A stretch of 64,000 bases of DNA from Hygrophila difformis (GCA_030278955.1 JAOANR010000004.1:61197541-61261540), one strand, 5' to 3'; counted from the first letter of the stretch, positions 23,278 to 35,097 are shown. Translations and numbers: made by a program. The notes: generated by a model not told the origin, from the sequence alone.

Positions 23278-25492
23278 ATTTTCAGAGGATCTAACCGACG
23301 TAAGTTCTTCAAGAACACGAGTAACGATTTGCACAGCAACAACAAAAATAGGAGGAGATTGGAAAAGCAGCTCACATAAGCGTGAGCGCAACCATGTATA
23401 TATATATAAAGGCGAAAAAGGGGAATATAGGTTGGGGGGTTGGAAAGGGGGAAATAGAGTTTCTAGAGTAAAAGGAAATCTCTAGAGAAAAGTGGGTTCG
23501 GTTTACAAAAATACTACGAATGCCCTTGGTGCCGAATCTGTTTGCTAACTTTCGCGGGGAGTTTAAATGACGATTATGATGGGGCGGGTGACAATTGTGC
23601 CAAAAACCCAAAAGGCGCCACTTTCACCATACACGTGTCAAGTTGCCTGTAACTTTAGACGAAGTTATCTATTGACAATTGTCAACGTGTTTGCACTATT
23701 TTTAGCACACTTTTAAAGGCTAATTGGGTTCGAGTCGATCCCGATACATTGGGAGGATTGTTTTATGTAATAAGTTGGGTAAATGTGAAGCCAGAATTTG
23801 GAGTTTGGTGATGTTTCTGCAGTGCCACTGGACTGAAGCTATTTCGACAGAGTGCCGAAGGAAGTCAAATGACGTAACCATCTGCTCGGAGACCGAGAGA
23901 TTTTCGAATGAGAGACATACAAGAATGGTGCAAGATAACTAAGAAAGTAAAAGGATCAAGTTCCGCAGGCTGTTATACAAAGCAAGAGGTCTGTAATTAA
24001 GCTATATACTTACTATATTTCTGCATATATAGGGAGAAGATATTGAAGACACTGATGAGTGTCATCTATAGAAAATATTAGTTTGCTTGTGGAACTGATC
24101 ATTAATTCATTATCCTGTCTGATTTAGTATGTTTTATGTAATGAAGAGTTCCCTCTCGTATGATGATGAGTCAAAATTAGGGTGTGCTTTTAACATTGCC
24201 ATTGTCAATGATACTGAGACATTCATATCTCTATCCAACATTAGTTGGATCATGGATGATATGTAGATTAAACATGTCAGTAGATTAAATCTGTTGAAAT
24301 AGTGCTTGATTTTGCCTGCATTTTGTTCCTCAGTGATTAATTAATTACAATATGAAATGATTTCGCCTTTAAATTTTAATGCTATATTGAATGCGTGATC
24401 TTCTTGAAACCTGTCATTTCTGCAACTTGATGATGCCAAAGGGTTGGCTCATTTTTGTCCTTTTTTGTGCCGAGTCTTTAAAGGTTTTGATGTTGTCTAT
24501 CAATGTGCCAATTAAGCCCACTTGACCACTTCTCTACGACCTGTTTGTGCACTTGAGGAAGTGGTTCTGTCATCGTTTCATGTCAGAACACATCTAAGAC
24601 GAGAGTGATTTCCTCCCAAAGACATCCATGATGCCATGAATGATGCAGCCCCATTCTGATCCAACAAGGAGAGAGTTTCACTTAATGGGGTTACTTTGTA
24701 TGCTCTAAATGAAACAAAATACTGCCGATGTGGTCAGTATGCGTGTTGGCAAGGTTTCTCATACTCACTTTGCTGCTCTGTCTAAATTAAACAAAAATAT
24801 ATGAAGTCCTATTATTTAAAATCAATTTCTGAAGGCCACCAAGTTGGTGCTAACATTAGCCTATGGTCATCAACGACCCCATTTGGGTCATCACAGAAAG
24901 ACAAGAAAAAATAATAATAAAAATAATGTTAAAATAAATAAAAACTCATGACCTTTCATGACTTTGGTTGGATGGCCAACCCAAGGTCATGAGAGGGCAT
25001 CAAATCATACATGTCACTTGGCATAGTATGATCGGGTGATAAATAAATATATTTTTTTGATAAATTTTTATTAATTTTATTGTATTATTTTTAATAATAT
25101 TAATTTTAATATTTTCTAATAAGTTAAGGGTTTATTTATAATCTAATTTTTAAATTTATTTACTACTATTAAATAACATTAATTAAAAATTAAAAAGGTT
25201 AAGAGTTAAGATTAAATGTTTAATGGAATGAATATAAAAATAAAGTAAAATAAAATTAAATTAGAATTGAGATGGGTTAGGTTGGGTTATTGATGGTAGT
25301 ATAAATTAAATTTGGTTATGGGTTGTGTAGGTGGAGGAGAGAGAAATTAATATTATATTGAGAGGTTGGATTGGGTTACTGATGACCATAGTCCTAAGAG
25401 AATGCTAAATGTTAATTATTGAAAATAAGTTGTGTGTGTGAGAGAGACAGAGAGAGAGAGAGAACTATACTATTTGTATACGGCTATATATA
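23278..25492. other. CYSTM promoter and gene-free stretch
   Basis: The first 150 bases hold the CYSTM 5'UTR and TATA-like box. The rest has no convincing gene. Short box C/D-like motifs (TGATGA near 24162, CTGA near 24233) were considered and not called. A GT/GA microsatellite lies at about 25430-25463. Confidence 0.45.
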
Positions 25493-25500
25493 CGCCCAAG

Positions 25501-26186
25501 TAGGGGTGTAAACGAGCCGAGCCGAGCTTGAGCCTTACTAGGCTCGAGCTCGGCTCGGTTATGTATAAGTTCGGCTCAGCTCGAGCTCGAAGCTTGACGA
25601 GCTTTAAAAATTGAGCTCGGCTCGAGCTCAACCCAATATATTGAAGCTCGAGCTCGGCTCGAAGGGCCAAAAAAGCTCGACATAAATTTCAGTTTTTTTT
25701 TATAAATAAAACTGGGTATTCCTAGACCACATTGGACTCAAGACTAAAATTTTTTAAATTATTCAATAATGAGCTTAAAAACTTGAAAGACGGAGTTCTG
25801 TAGAAATATATTAAACTATTTATAATTCCTTATAATAGTCTCAATTTGGAAGGAGATTGGGATTTAGTTTTTTTGATTTAGTGTTAACCATAATAAAATA
25901 TAATGTACTTCATATTATTAAATAAAAGGAGGAGTGAATTTACTGTTGGACTTCCTCTTCCTCACATTTGTTAAGAAAGAAAATATACTATATTTTTAAG
26001 AAAGAGTTAATATTCGAGCCTATTATCGAGATTTCGAGCCGAGTATTAGTTAGCTCGGCTTGAGCTCATTAATATTCGAGCCGATCTCGAATTCGTGCCG
26101 AGCCTTTTCGAGTCGAGCTTTGGCCGAGCTTTGATCGAGTCGAGCCCGAATAATTTTCGAGCCTATCAGTCTTATTTACACCCCTA
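25501..26186. mobile_element. hAT-type non-autonomous element with 8-bp TSD
   Basis: The 686-base element begins TAGGGGTGTAAAC and ends GTTTACACCCCTA-like (TTATTTACACCCCTA), so the termini are inverted repeats. It is flanked on both sides by the identical 8-mer CGCCCAAG (25493-25500 and 26187-26194), the hAT signature. About 150 bases at each end are packed with GAGCCGAGC, GAGCTCG and TCGAGC words that can pair across the element into a long hairpin. The middle is AT-rich and non-coding. Confidence 0.85.
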
Positions 26187-26236
26187 CGCCCAAGTGTTTA
26201 GCAAAATTATCTCATTAGAACAGGGCTGAATGAGAA

Positions 26237-26456
26237 TAGGAATGACAATGGGTCCGGGTCAGAACTGAGAACCGAGAAAGACCTGAGCTTGGGTCGGGTC
26301 TTGAGTCTTACAAAAATGGATCCAGAACCGACCCGTTGCCATCCCTAAGGATGGCAATGGGCCCGGGTCAGACCCGGAACCGAACCGAACCCGAGCCCTG
26401 GGTCAGGTCTTGGGTCTTGGCGGAACCGACCCAGATCCGACCCATTGCCATCCCTA
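26237..26456. mobile_element. Dimeric hAT-type MITE with 8-bp TSD
   Basis: The 220-base element is bounded by TAGGAATGACAATGGG and CCCATTGCCATCCCTA and flanked by the identical 8-mer AATGAGAA (26229-26236 and 26457-26464). Inside, a complete second pair of ends (TTGCCATCCCTAAGGATGGCAATGGG, given here only as its position near 26336-26362) shows that it consists of two ~110-base units in tandem. Each unit is rich in GGGTC/GACCC words and can fold on itself. Confidence 0.85.
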
Positions 26457-26464
26457 AATGAGAA

Positions 26465-26484
26465 TAAATTGGACCCCATGCATT

Positions 26485-26516
<32 letters not shown>

Positions 26517-27139
26517 CGGGTTGCCCGTTATACAAGTTTTCCACAAAAATTAGTATAAACATTCAATCATTGCAAATTAAATATATAAAATATGTACAAA
26601 ACGAATGAATGAATTAAAGAGGATAAAAGCAACATGATATGTGAGCGATCCAGCTGCATATAAGAGCTGCTGCCTGCAGGTCAGTGTTCCTGTTTCGGGT
26701 AGTCAATGCAACTAGTGCAATTGTTCGCCCAAATTCCCACAAAATTACGTGGAAAAAATGGGGTAAAGAAATTCACAAGTGTCAGTTATCCATTGCGCAA
26801 ACGGGGTAAACATCAAAATCAATAGTAAACCTAATAAGAGGAGGAGGACAAAAATGCTAAGAAAGGGGATGATCATCGGCTTCATGACAGAAAAATGAAC
26901 AAGCTAAGGTAGCAGGCATCAGGCACTTTGCATGCAATGCTAGCTAGTTATTAATTATTATACGGCCATGTGAAAATCATAAATATAATGCCCAAGAATT
27001 GAATTAGCTGGTCTGAAAAAGAATGCCTCAAAAGTTAGGAAAGGTTAAGAGTATACATGAAGGATCAATTAAAAATTACTTCTATTGAACAACCCCAATT
27101 ACAAAAGTGTATTTTTCCAAGGTGATATATTTGCAACTT
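26465..27139. other. Gene-free stretch
   Basis: An AT-rich region with an A/G-rich simple tract near 26486-26516. No gene, RNA gene or element border is recognised. Confidence 0.45.
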
Positions 27140-27304
27140 TTTTTTTATGAGCCATTGAAGGTTTGAGAAATAGTAGTGGGAGCTCATACCACACAATTAT
27201 AAAGGAAAATAAAGGGAAGTGATAGGAGGCCGGTGGAAATCGAACCTCCAACTTTCCACTCAAGGGACTTAATTAGCCATTTAAGCTAAAACCTCATCCC
27301 AAAA
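27140..27304 (-). mobile_element. tRNA-derived SINE, degraded
   Basis: On the minus strand the head reads GGGATGAGG, then a pol III box A-like TAGCTTAAATGG, then a box B-like GGTTCGATTTCC, followed by a body ending in an A-run (T-run at 27138-27146 on the plus strand). The flanks ATTTGCAACTT (27129-27139) and ATTTAAAACTT (27305-27315) match at 9 of 11 positions and look like a worn target duplication. Confidence 0.65.
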
Positions 27305-27553
27305 ATTTAAAACTTGATAGAAGAGTGCAAGCAAGCAAGCATGACTAAATTTAGAGAAAAGCAACACACTAGATAGGGCAAGTGGAGGGACCATCGATGT
27401 TGACTTCATTTCCACTTGTCTATTGCTTATTCCAACCCTCTCCAATTTCACTATCCTTTCTATCCATAGGGTATCCAAGTCAATTTTTCATTTATTTATT
27501 TTTATATAAATTGGATATTAATTAACCTGGCAAAGTTTAGGTGCTACTAGTAT

Positions 27554-27823
27554 TACTTCCTCCGTATGTGTTACCATTTATTTTTTTTGACATTATTTAT
27601 TATTTAATGTTTAACTTTAATTCAAATTTTTATTATAGTTATGTAAGAAAAAATATAATCAAGTAAGATCTTATTAGACTCGTCTAATCTTGTAGTTTTA
27701 CACAATCAACATTTTATAACTTTTCGTTAAATACAACTTAAATTATTAACTGTTAAAAATATGCATCGACATGCATGTTGAAAGGATATGTAACGATTAC
27801 TCTATTAGAGGAGGAAGGAAGTA
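27554..27823. mobile_element. Stowaway-like MITE
   Basis: The ends TACTTCCTCCGTATG and GAGGAGGAAGGAAGTA are imperfect inverted repeats with TA borders. The interior motif TTAGACTCGTCTAATCTTGTAG is shared with the MITE at 34149-34414. Confidence 0.65.
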
Positions 27824-28105
27824 GTATTTGTTTTGGATTTAGGTCTTACTGGGATGTCATATGACATATCATATCATTTATTTTATGCTTAAATGATTGA
27901 TGTATTCATATTTGAATTCAATCATATACTACGAATTTACGAAAGTAAGAACGGGTCAAATTCCACTTCAATTTACAAAACAAGGTGAAAAAAAAATTCA
28001 ATAAAAATAAAGACATTTTAGATCCACTCAGATAATTCAAAATGAAACTAATTTTATGAAATTTCTTAATTATTAGGACTATATTATTGTTTTTTCTGCA
28101 CTTAA
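27824..28105. other. Probable 3'UTR of PB1-domain gene
   Basis: AT-rich, under 300 bases, between the MITE and the stop codon of the PB1 gene on the minus strand. No other feature is seen. Confidence 0.4.
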
Positions 28106-29581
28106 TCAAACTGAAGCTTGCGTAACCTTTGGGACACCCTTACTCCCTGCATCAGGGTGTAATGCACCAGCCATTGCTTGGTACTGCTGCGGCGGCGGCG
28201 GCGGCGTCGCCATTCCGCCTCCTGGCGTCGTGTAGATAACCTGCCTCCCCGTTGCGCTATCGTACGCAACCGGTGCATACCCGGCTTCCGTCACTATCCC
28301 TACCCCACCCGTCGTCGCAGACGGCCTCACCATGCCGAAACCCTCGGAATAACCAACCGCTTTCTGCGGCGGAAGAGTAGGCGCTGCCGTCGCCATAGAC
28401 GGTACCGCTCCATGGGGAATCGCACCGTAGATCTGTTGCTGGTGATCGCGGTAGGCCTCCGGCGGCAACCTCTGAACAGTATAGAACCCCTGATTCGGCG
28501 CTCCCGGCATCTGCCTTACCATCGGAGGCGCGTGGTACGCCGGACCTGCCGGAGTCTGAATCATGTACACCGGTTGCTCGGTGTTGGCGCCGCTTGCGGG
28601 GAAAACTCCGCCGGGTATCTGCTTATCTGTCCAGTAGGGAACACCGCCACCAGGGACCGACACCGCTGGTGCTTTTTCCGGTAACTTGTAATACTCTCCG
28701 CCTGTGGCAGCTGTGGTGAATCCTCCGCCCATATTATCGTCACTCTTCCGTCTATAAATCCCTTGCTGCTGCTCCTCCAGCCTCAGCCTCTGCAAATCCT
28801 GAATATGCTTCTGAATCGGATCCAATCCACCATAACGCTCATCCATGCCCGGAAAAAGAACCGGAGCCTCCATTTCCGGAACCTTCCCCATAATAGGAGG
28901 TGGCTGCGCCACGGCTGCCGTCTGTGCCGCAGCAATCGCGTTCGTTTTGTCTAGTCCAAACAACAAATCCCCGTTATTAGGCAGCTGCGGCGGAGGATCC
29001 ACCGCCGGAATAGGTGCCGCCGGGGTCGGTGCCGTCATAATTGGCGCCGAATTCAACGCCTCAACGAACCTCTCCTTCTCCGACTTCGCATCGTCGGATC
29101 CGAAGCTCCGAACCGAGGAATTCAAACTCTGGCTCGGATTCGGAAAAATGAAGATCCTCAACCTCGCCGGCCGGGGAGAAATCCGGTAAAATCGCTCGTA
29201 CTCGTGCATCATGTGCTCCAAATCGTCGTCGTTGGTAACAGAAATCAACGCGTCCAAATCTTCTCCAGGCAGCTGGTATTTAAACGATATATTATCCGTC
29301 TCGCACAGCGCAACCAGCTTCCCGAGCAGCGCACCGAACTTGACATTCCGCTCCACGGCGAGGATCTTCGTCTCGCCTCCTAAGTACGAGAGCTGGTTGT
29401 CGTGCGGCCGGGGGTGAATCTTCCCGCCGTAACTGCAGAGAAACTTAACCTTGTAATTCGTCGGCGGCTGGTTCCCCTGCGACTCATCCCAGGGCGGTGC
29501 ATTATCGAAGTCAACTTCGCGTGATCGCGGCGAGGAACCGCCGGACTCCGGATAGGAGGAATTGTAGGGATAATTCTCCAT
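28106..29581 (-). CDS. PB1 (octicosapeptide/Phox/Bem1p) domain protein
   Basis: Single-exon gene of 491 aa. The start at 29581 (MENYPYNSS) was chosen because the open frame upstream is Pro/His-rich 5'UTR translation. The PB1 domain spans about residues 44-140: it starts KVKFLCSYGGKIHPRP, contains the SYLGGETKILAV strand and ends with the acidic OPCA-type motif TNDDDLEHMMHEYERF and the basic RLRIFIFP strand. PB1 domains mediate protein-protein interaction; many plant members of this type have no known partner. The rest is low-complexity, rich in Pro, Gly, Ala and Gln, with no kinase or DNA-binding domain. The next conserved gene on its right is FAAH and on its left the pol V-like gene, the same order as in Arabidopsis from memory. 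Its promoter side carries a MITE within 310 bases. Confidence 0.93.
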   Translation of the reverse strand: MENYPYNSSYPESGGSSPRSREVDFDNAPPWDESQGNQPPTNYKVKFLCSYGGKIHPRPHDNQLSYLGGETKILAVERNVKFGALLGKLVALCETDNISFKYQLPGEDLDALISVTNDDDLEHMMHEYERFYRISPRPARLRIFIFPNPSQSLNSSVRSFGSDDAKSEKERFVEALNSAPIMTAPTPAAPIPAVDPPPQLPNNGDLLFGLDKTNAIAAAQTAAVAQPPPIMGKVPEMEAPVLFPGMDERYGGLDPIQKHIQDLQRLRLEEQQQGIYRRKSDDNMGGGFTTAATGGEYYKLPEKAPAVSVPGGGVPYWTDKQIPGGVFPASGANTEQPVYMIQTPAGPAYHAPPMVRQMPGAPNQGFYTVQRLPPEAYRDHQQQIYGAIPHGAVPSMATAAPTLPPQKAVGYSEGFGMVRPSATTGGVGIVTEAGYAPVAYDSATGRQVIYTTPGGGMATPPPPPQQYQAMAGALHPDAGSKGVPKVTQASV

Positions 29582-29888
29582 AGGGGAAAGGCGGTGGTTA
29601 GAGAGGTGGTGAGGGAATAGGGGATTTAAAGGAGGGGGCGAGGGGCCGGGGAGTTTGAAGGTAAATGATAAAATGGGGAAAAATAGGGGCAACTTGGGGC
29701 GTTGGGGGTGACGTGGCTGGTGGAGGGCCAGGTGGTGACGCACTGGCGAAGACTGCTGGTGGGAAAAGATTGGTGAGTGAGTTGGGGGTTAGCTGGAGAA
29801 TTTTTTGGGGAAGTGGGCCCCACCAATTTTGGAAATTGAGATAAGAATAGAGATAGAGAAAGATTGATTGCCATGATTAAATTAATAC

Positions 29889-30146
29889 TACCTCCGTTTT
29901 TTCTTTTTTCTTTTTTAGTTACTTGGGTACTGTTCACTTATATATTTTGACTTAAAGTTTTTTCATAGTTATACAAGTTAAAATATAACCAAATGTGATT
30001 TTGTTAGATTCGTCTCGTCTTGTAGATTTTAAATATCGAACTTTTAGAATTTATACATGTACCGAATTTGAATTATTAATGATTTAAAATGTACATTGGA
30101 CTGCGTTGAGTAAGTCCATAGCTATCTCTAAAAAACGGAGGAAGTA
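29889..30146. mobile_element. Stowaway-like MITE upstream of the PB1 gene
   Basis: The ends TACCTCCGTTTTTTC and AAAAAACGGAGGAAGTA are inverted repeats with TA borders. The interior (ATTCGTCTCGTC, GTACATTGGACTGCGTTG) places it in the same family as 21-283. It lies about 310 bases before the PB1 start codon, within the likely promoter. Confidence 0.75.
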
Positions 30147-30206
30147 CTATGTGTCCGTTTACTAACGTCGTTAACCTCATCAATAGCCAAAAGTCAAAAA
30201 CCCTAA

Positions 30207-30960
30207 TGGGGCGTTTGGTTCGGGGATCTGAGATTCCTATTGGAAATCTTGGGTAGGGAATGAAACATGCTCATATTTGATTCGAGACATGTTTCATATG
30301 GGAATGTCACATTTCCACATCGGTGGGAATGTTGGATGTTTTAGGTGGGAATGCGATTCCCACCTGGAGGTCAGATAATCTTAGATTACCACATTCACTT
30401 TATCTACTTTCATACTAATTTGACTTTTATACCCTCACTTTTTTATACTTATTTTTTTTATAAATTTGGATATTTGTATTTAAAAAATAATAAATATATG
30501 AAATTTAATTTTAAAAAATCAATTGAATTTTTTTAATTATTTAAACATATTTTTTATTATATATTCTTATATTTTAATATATATTTTCATATTTTTCTTA
30601 AAATTTACTTTTCTTCTATATATAAAATAAAAATAATAAGGATCTAGAAAAATTAAATAACTAATTATCATACAATAAATTACATATAAAGAATTTTTAA
30701 AATTTTTAAAAATAAATCGGCTTAAATATTTTTATTGTGTAGCAAAATGATATATTTATAACATTCGTTCAATTGAAATTCAGGAACATTATAGTAAATT
30801 AATTAGAACTGGAAATCTAAGATTCCCAATCTAACTAAACGCAATAACCTTAAAACATCAGAAAATAAAATTCTCAGCAATCTTATATTCCCAGTAATCT
30901 TACATTCCCAACAATCACATTCTCACTGGTAATCTATGATCCCTCCAACCAAACGCACCG
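30207..30960. mobile_element. PIF/Harbinger-like non-autonomous element, copy 1
   Basis: The element is 754 bases with ends TGGGGCGTTTGGTTCGGGGA and CCAACCAAACGCACCG, and TAA on both sides (30204-30206, 30961-30963), the 3-bp duplication expected for Harbinger. The subterminal regions contain GGGAATC/GATTCCC words in both orientations. The centre is AT-rich and non-coding. A second copy lies at 46470-47197. Confidence 0.75.
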
Positions 30961-30963
30961 TAA

Positions 30964-32647
30964 ATGCCCAATTCACTCCTGTTTCATATTTTGATACACA
31001 AAGTTAACCTAAATTTGAAGATTTTTTGTTATCTAAACATGCTTAATAAGCCTTAACTTTTAGACGAGGGTGTGAATATATCAAGTTATCTAGTTAATAT
31101 GGTTAGGATATACCGGTAAGTTTTCCATAAACGAAACATAAGGTTTAAAAGAATAGTAGTAAACTAGTAACAAGTATGCGCCATCAAGGAAATTAAGTCA
31201 AAGGAAATGTATTGCATAAATAAATAAAATATAAGTACTATGTTTAAACACGAAATTATTACAGAATTAGCCATATGAGCAGTCATGATCATCATTTTAA
31301 TGTATAAAATCTATAACAACTAGCTAGTACATCTCTAGACGGCCCGGATTTAATTCTTCTTCTACAGAATACTTGTGTTCTTCTGTATAATAGCCAAAAG
31401 TCATCTCACGAATCAACTTGCTGGGGTTTCTAGTTCTACCAACGACCTAGAACCTTTATTTGTCTGAATTTCTTTTTTTTTTTTCTTTTTTTTTTCTTTT
31501 TTCAAGGCCCTTGCATTGGTTCCTGAGGATTACCCTTTAGATGATGCGTTATTGGTTAAAGAATAATATTGTTTCACGAAAAATATAAATATTCCACATT
31601 AAGTACTATATAAATCCAAACTAAGCTTAGAATACCATCCAGTACAGTTGCGTAGTCATAGTTGTAACGTCAATGGTCTTTCTTTATTTTTTATATTGTT
31701 GAGAGTTGAGATCGACGGTTGATATATATTTAAAATTAGGAGTCGTTTTTCTCTATGGTCTCATTTTTAAATTGAATTTGCACTCTGCAGTGGAAAGGAC
31801 TATATTCAATTGCAATTATTGGACAAATACAGGAGTGTAATGTAAATGTGTATATATCTTTCATTATAATTGCAGAAGTATTTCTTTTAAAAAAAATTAA
31901 TCCTGGTAATAACCTGTCATTAGCCAAGGACAACTCATTTCTTGAACTACTTTAAATATTGCAATACTCTAATTAACTTTCCTGTCCTTAAAAGTCAGCA
32001 TCCAAATGTCTTGCAATTAACAAATGTTTGACTGGTAATATTGTAAGTAATAATTTAGACTTAGAAAAGCGTCTATAACTCATAGTATCACATGGGTTGT
32101 TTATTCAATATCCATGGATGAGTGCAAGAAATTACCTAAGGCAGGCATAGGGCAAATAGGGTTTGTATGGTGTCATCAGGTGAAGAAGTTTCACATTACT
32201 ATTACAGTCTACATGCAGTCTACATGCAGTGAAGAAGTATATTTTTGAAAACCTAAAATTCAACCACACTCCAAACTCGTCGTAAATATTAGTAATACTA
32301 AGATATATGATTGTCATTTGTACTGATGCAGCTGCTTCATGTAGTAGTAGTAGTAGTACTTCATTAGATAACAAATGTGTGTGAAGTCTGATGGCTTGCC
32401 AGTGAAAACCAGCAGTAGTGCAGCCATGAATATCGGGCGGGCTTAATTGGTGTCCCCACGACTCCACGTGAACATGCCAACCACACGAATCAACATGTTG
32501 CCCATGTCATGTGTTATGCTGTACTTTCTTTCTCAATTAATCTTTAATACTATAAACTTTATAACAAAATAATGAACAAAGTGGTGAAATATAAGTTATA
32601 CCCCCAACGAACCTTATATATTCAATTTACTGGGGTCACATATAATA

Positions 32648-32682
<35 letters not shown>

Positions 32683-34148
32683 TTTTTATTAATTTCCATT
32701 TATGATTATATTTATACCTGAAAAATTGATAATAATTTAATTATATTTTAGATTATTCTTTAAAATAAAATTATTTTATACTCTTAAATTTTACAATGTT
32801 ATTATAATTTCACTAGTTATAGAAAGTAACCTTCTAAATACTTATAAATCCTGTGTCGGTCTATTTATTTGGTTCCCTATTTCCTATGGCAAATGCAAGT
32901 GCTTAATGAATTAGATATAAAAATTAGAAAATATCACATTTTAAAAGTATGTATTCTCTTGAATTCTATTTTATTTTTTAACTGAAGTGATCAAGTGGCC
33001 TTAACCGTAAACGTAAACCGTATGCAATACAAACAATTTGGTTTGCATACAACTATATAGTAGTACTATATATACATACGTGTCTTTTTTAACTTTTTCT
33101 TTTTCCTAGCATTGCCATTTGTTTATCTATAGTTGGTCCGGTAAGAGAACCAGGATTTCTATATTTTTAAACATGAAATAGATTTACAAACTTTGGTGTA
33201 AATAAAAGTAACTTATTAATTCTAATCATTTTAAGATAAATTAGTTTATTTAAAAAGATAAAATAACTTAAAATAATATTCAATCAGTTCTTTTTAAAAC
33301 CATTGCAAATAGCAGTATTTTGGAATTAACTTATTCTAATCAAAAAATTTGCCTAAAAACTGTCAAACAGTTAATTTTAACTAATTTATTACTCAAATTA
33401 CTCACATAATTAGTTAGCAGCTAACCACCAATTCCCAAACAGACATTTAATATTTTTAATGACAACTAGTTAGTATTTAGAATTTAAAGTTAAATTAATA
33501 CTTAAAATGACTTAAATAAATAACTAGTAGTACTATTTATAAATTTTAAAATTATTTTAATAAATATTTTAAAAATCAAACGGTGAAAACTCGAATGCAT
33601 ATACAAGGCTACATGCCTAGTGCCTACGCACCTAGACATGCATTTCTTATTTCTGGACAATATTTATACGTGTACTCTATTCCTCGATTTTTCCTATCAT
33701 TTTCATTCACATTTTTTTTTCCTGGTCTAATTACTACGGACTACTGGTAAATAAATTGTAAACTCAGATATATGTAGGATGTAAAACTTTTTTTTTTAAT
33801 TATCTTTTTATTGTTATTTGTGTACGTTGAATACTATTGAAATATTGAAATAATCTATCAATATCAATCTTTCAATAATCAGCCAAAAAATATCAATCTT
33901 TCAATAATGATTTAATAAAAATGTTTGAAACAATAACAATTAAAAAGAGACAGTAACATCTAACAGTACTGAATAATCGCATTCCAACACACAATCTATC
34001 CTATACGCTATAGCCTATAGATGTCCATCCCTACTTATAATATTATTATGTTTAAAGTTTGGGCAAACATATATTATGACATATTTAAAATTTTTTTTTG
34101 GAATAGCGCATATTTAAAATTTTGGGAAAAGCTGTAGTATTATTGTTT
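30964..34148. other. Long gene-free stretch
   Basis: About 3.2 kb of AT-rich DNA. Simple repeats include a T/C tract near 31469-31503, GTAGTAGTAG near 32340, a (TAA)n microsatellite near 32643-32683 and a doubled 14-mer (CAGTCTACATG...) near 32203-32229. I see no coding region with a recognisable domain and no RNA gene. Confidence 0.5.
32643..32683. repeat. (TAA)n microsatellite
   Basis: A run of TAA units with one TAG interruption near the start. Simple repeat, probably length-variable. Confidence 0.85.
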
Positions 34149-34414
34149 TACTTCATCCGTCTCACACTTTTTTTTTTTTTTTTTACAAATCATTTTTTTA
34201 TACTATTCACAGTTTAAATTTGATTCAAATTTTTATCATAGTTATGTAAGAAAAAACATAGTCAAGTGAGATCTTGTTAGATTCGTCTAATCTTGTAGTT
34301 TTAGACAATTAACTTTTTATAACTTTTCGTTGTACAAAATTTAAGTTATTAACCGTAAAAATGTGCATCAGCATGCGTGTCGGAAGGATGTGTATTACTG
34401 AGAGGGAGGAAGTA
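34149..34414. mobile_element. Stowaway-like MITE
   Basis: The ends TACTTCATCCGTCTC and GAGAGGGAGGAAGTA are imperfect inverted repeats with TA borders. The interior (GTTAGATTCGTCTAATCTTG) matches the element at 27554-27823. Confidence 0.65.
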
Positions 34415-34649
34415 AAGTTTTGGTAAACCCAGCTGTAAGGTTATTCTAAGTTCTTAACTCCTTATTCGGTGTATATTCCTTCGCCTCGCCAATTCAAACA
34501 AATAAAAGTACTGCGATTAAACTGCCAACATGTGCATGGACAAAGTACAGGTATGAAACCTGTCTATGAAATCATAGTTTAATTTCATCCAATTTGCCAG
34601 GTAACTAGACATGAAGCAGGATGCAAATTATTAATAATAATACAGTACA

Positions 34650-34754
34650 ACCAACAGTAGTTGTCTTGAGTGGATTGGGGCTCTAATCGTTTAAACAAGA
34701 TTTCGGGTTAGTCTTGGATCTAATGTGGCATGGGATTACCCGGTTTCACCAAAA
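34650..34754 (+). mobile_element. tRNA-derived SINE with perfect 17-bp TSD
   Basis: A 105-base insertion is flanked by the identical 17-mer AATAATAATACAGTACA (34633-34649 and 34755-34771). The head has a box A-like TTGTCTTGAGTGG, then a box B-like segment (GATTTCGGGTTAG, apparently missing a few bases), and the element ends TTTCACC followed by a short A tail. Long exact duplications plus an A-tailed pol III-type body mark LINE-mediated retroposition. Confidence 0.75.
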
Positions 34755-34857
34755 AATAATAATACAGTACACATTTTCTCCCAAACATAATATCTCTTTA
34801 ATTCTAAAAATATGTAAAATTTTTATATTATAAAATTATGTTATTACATAAATTTAA

Positions 34858-35097
34858 TACTCCCTCCGTCCCAGCAGAAATGTCATGTTTGACTTTTTGA
34901 CACTGGTCATTGTTCAACTTTGACTCAATATTATTATAAGTATGTATTTGGAAAAAATAATCGAGTTCGGTCTTGTTAGATTCGTCTAATCGTATAGTTT
35001 CATAATACACATTTTTCATAATTTTTAGTTTTATTATAAAAAGTGTATTTAATTGTGTGCAGAAATAAAACAAGATATTTTAAATGGGACCGGAGTA
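34858..35097. mobile_element. Stowaway-like MITE
   Basis: The ends TACTCCCTCCGTCCCAGCAG and TGGGACCGGAGTA are inverted repeats with TA borders. The interior ATTCGTCTAATCGTATAG is shared with the other MITEs of this type. It lies about 1.2 kb upstream of the FAAH start. Confidence 0.7.

Noticed and set aside
23724..23942. 72-codon plus-strand open frame near the CYSTM promoter
   Set aside because: No recognisable domain, no supporting splice structure, and the downstream sequence is not coding-like.
24044..24070. Small hairpin GACACT-GATG-AGTGTC
   Set aside because: A six-pair stem with a four-base loop occurs by chance in 64 kb, and nothing around it suggests a gene or terminator.
24155..24240. 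Possible box C/D snoRNA (ATGATGA near 24162, CTGA near 24233)
   Set aside because: No clear terminal stem outside the boxes, no convincing C'/D' pair, and only about 8 bases upstream of the D-like box looked complementary to remembered 25S rRNA. Too weak without a folding and rRNA-target search.
28178..28684. 168-codon Arg-rich plus-strand frame
   Set aside because: Antisense shadow of the GC-rich, Pro/Gly-rich C-terminal part of the PB1 gene.
32132..32467. 111-codon minus-strand frame in the long gene-free stretch
   Set aside because: No domain or similarity recognised; it includes microsatellite sequence (GTA repeats).
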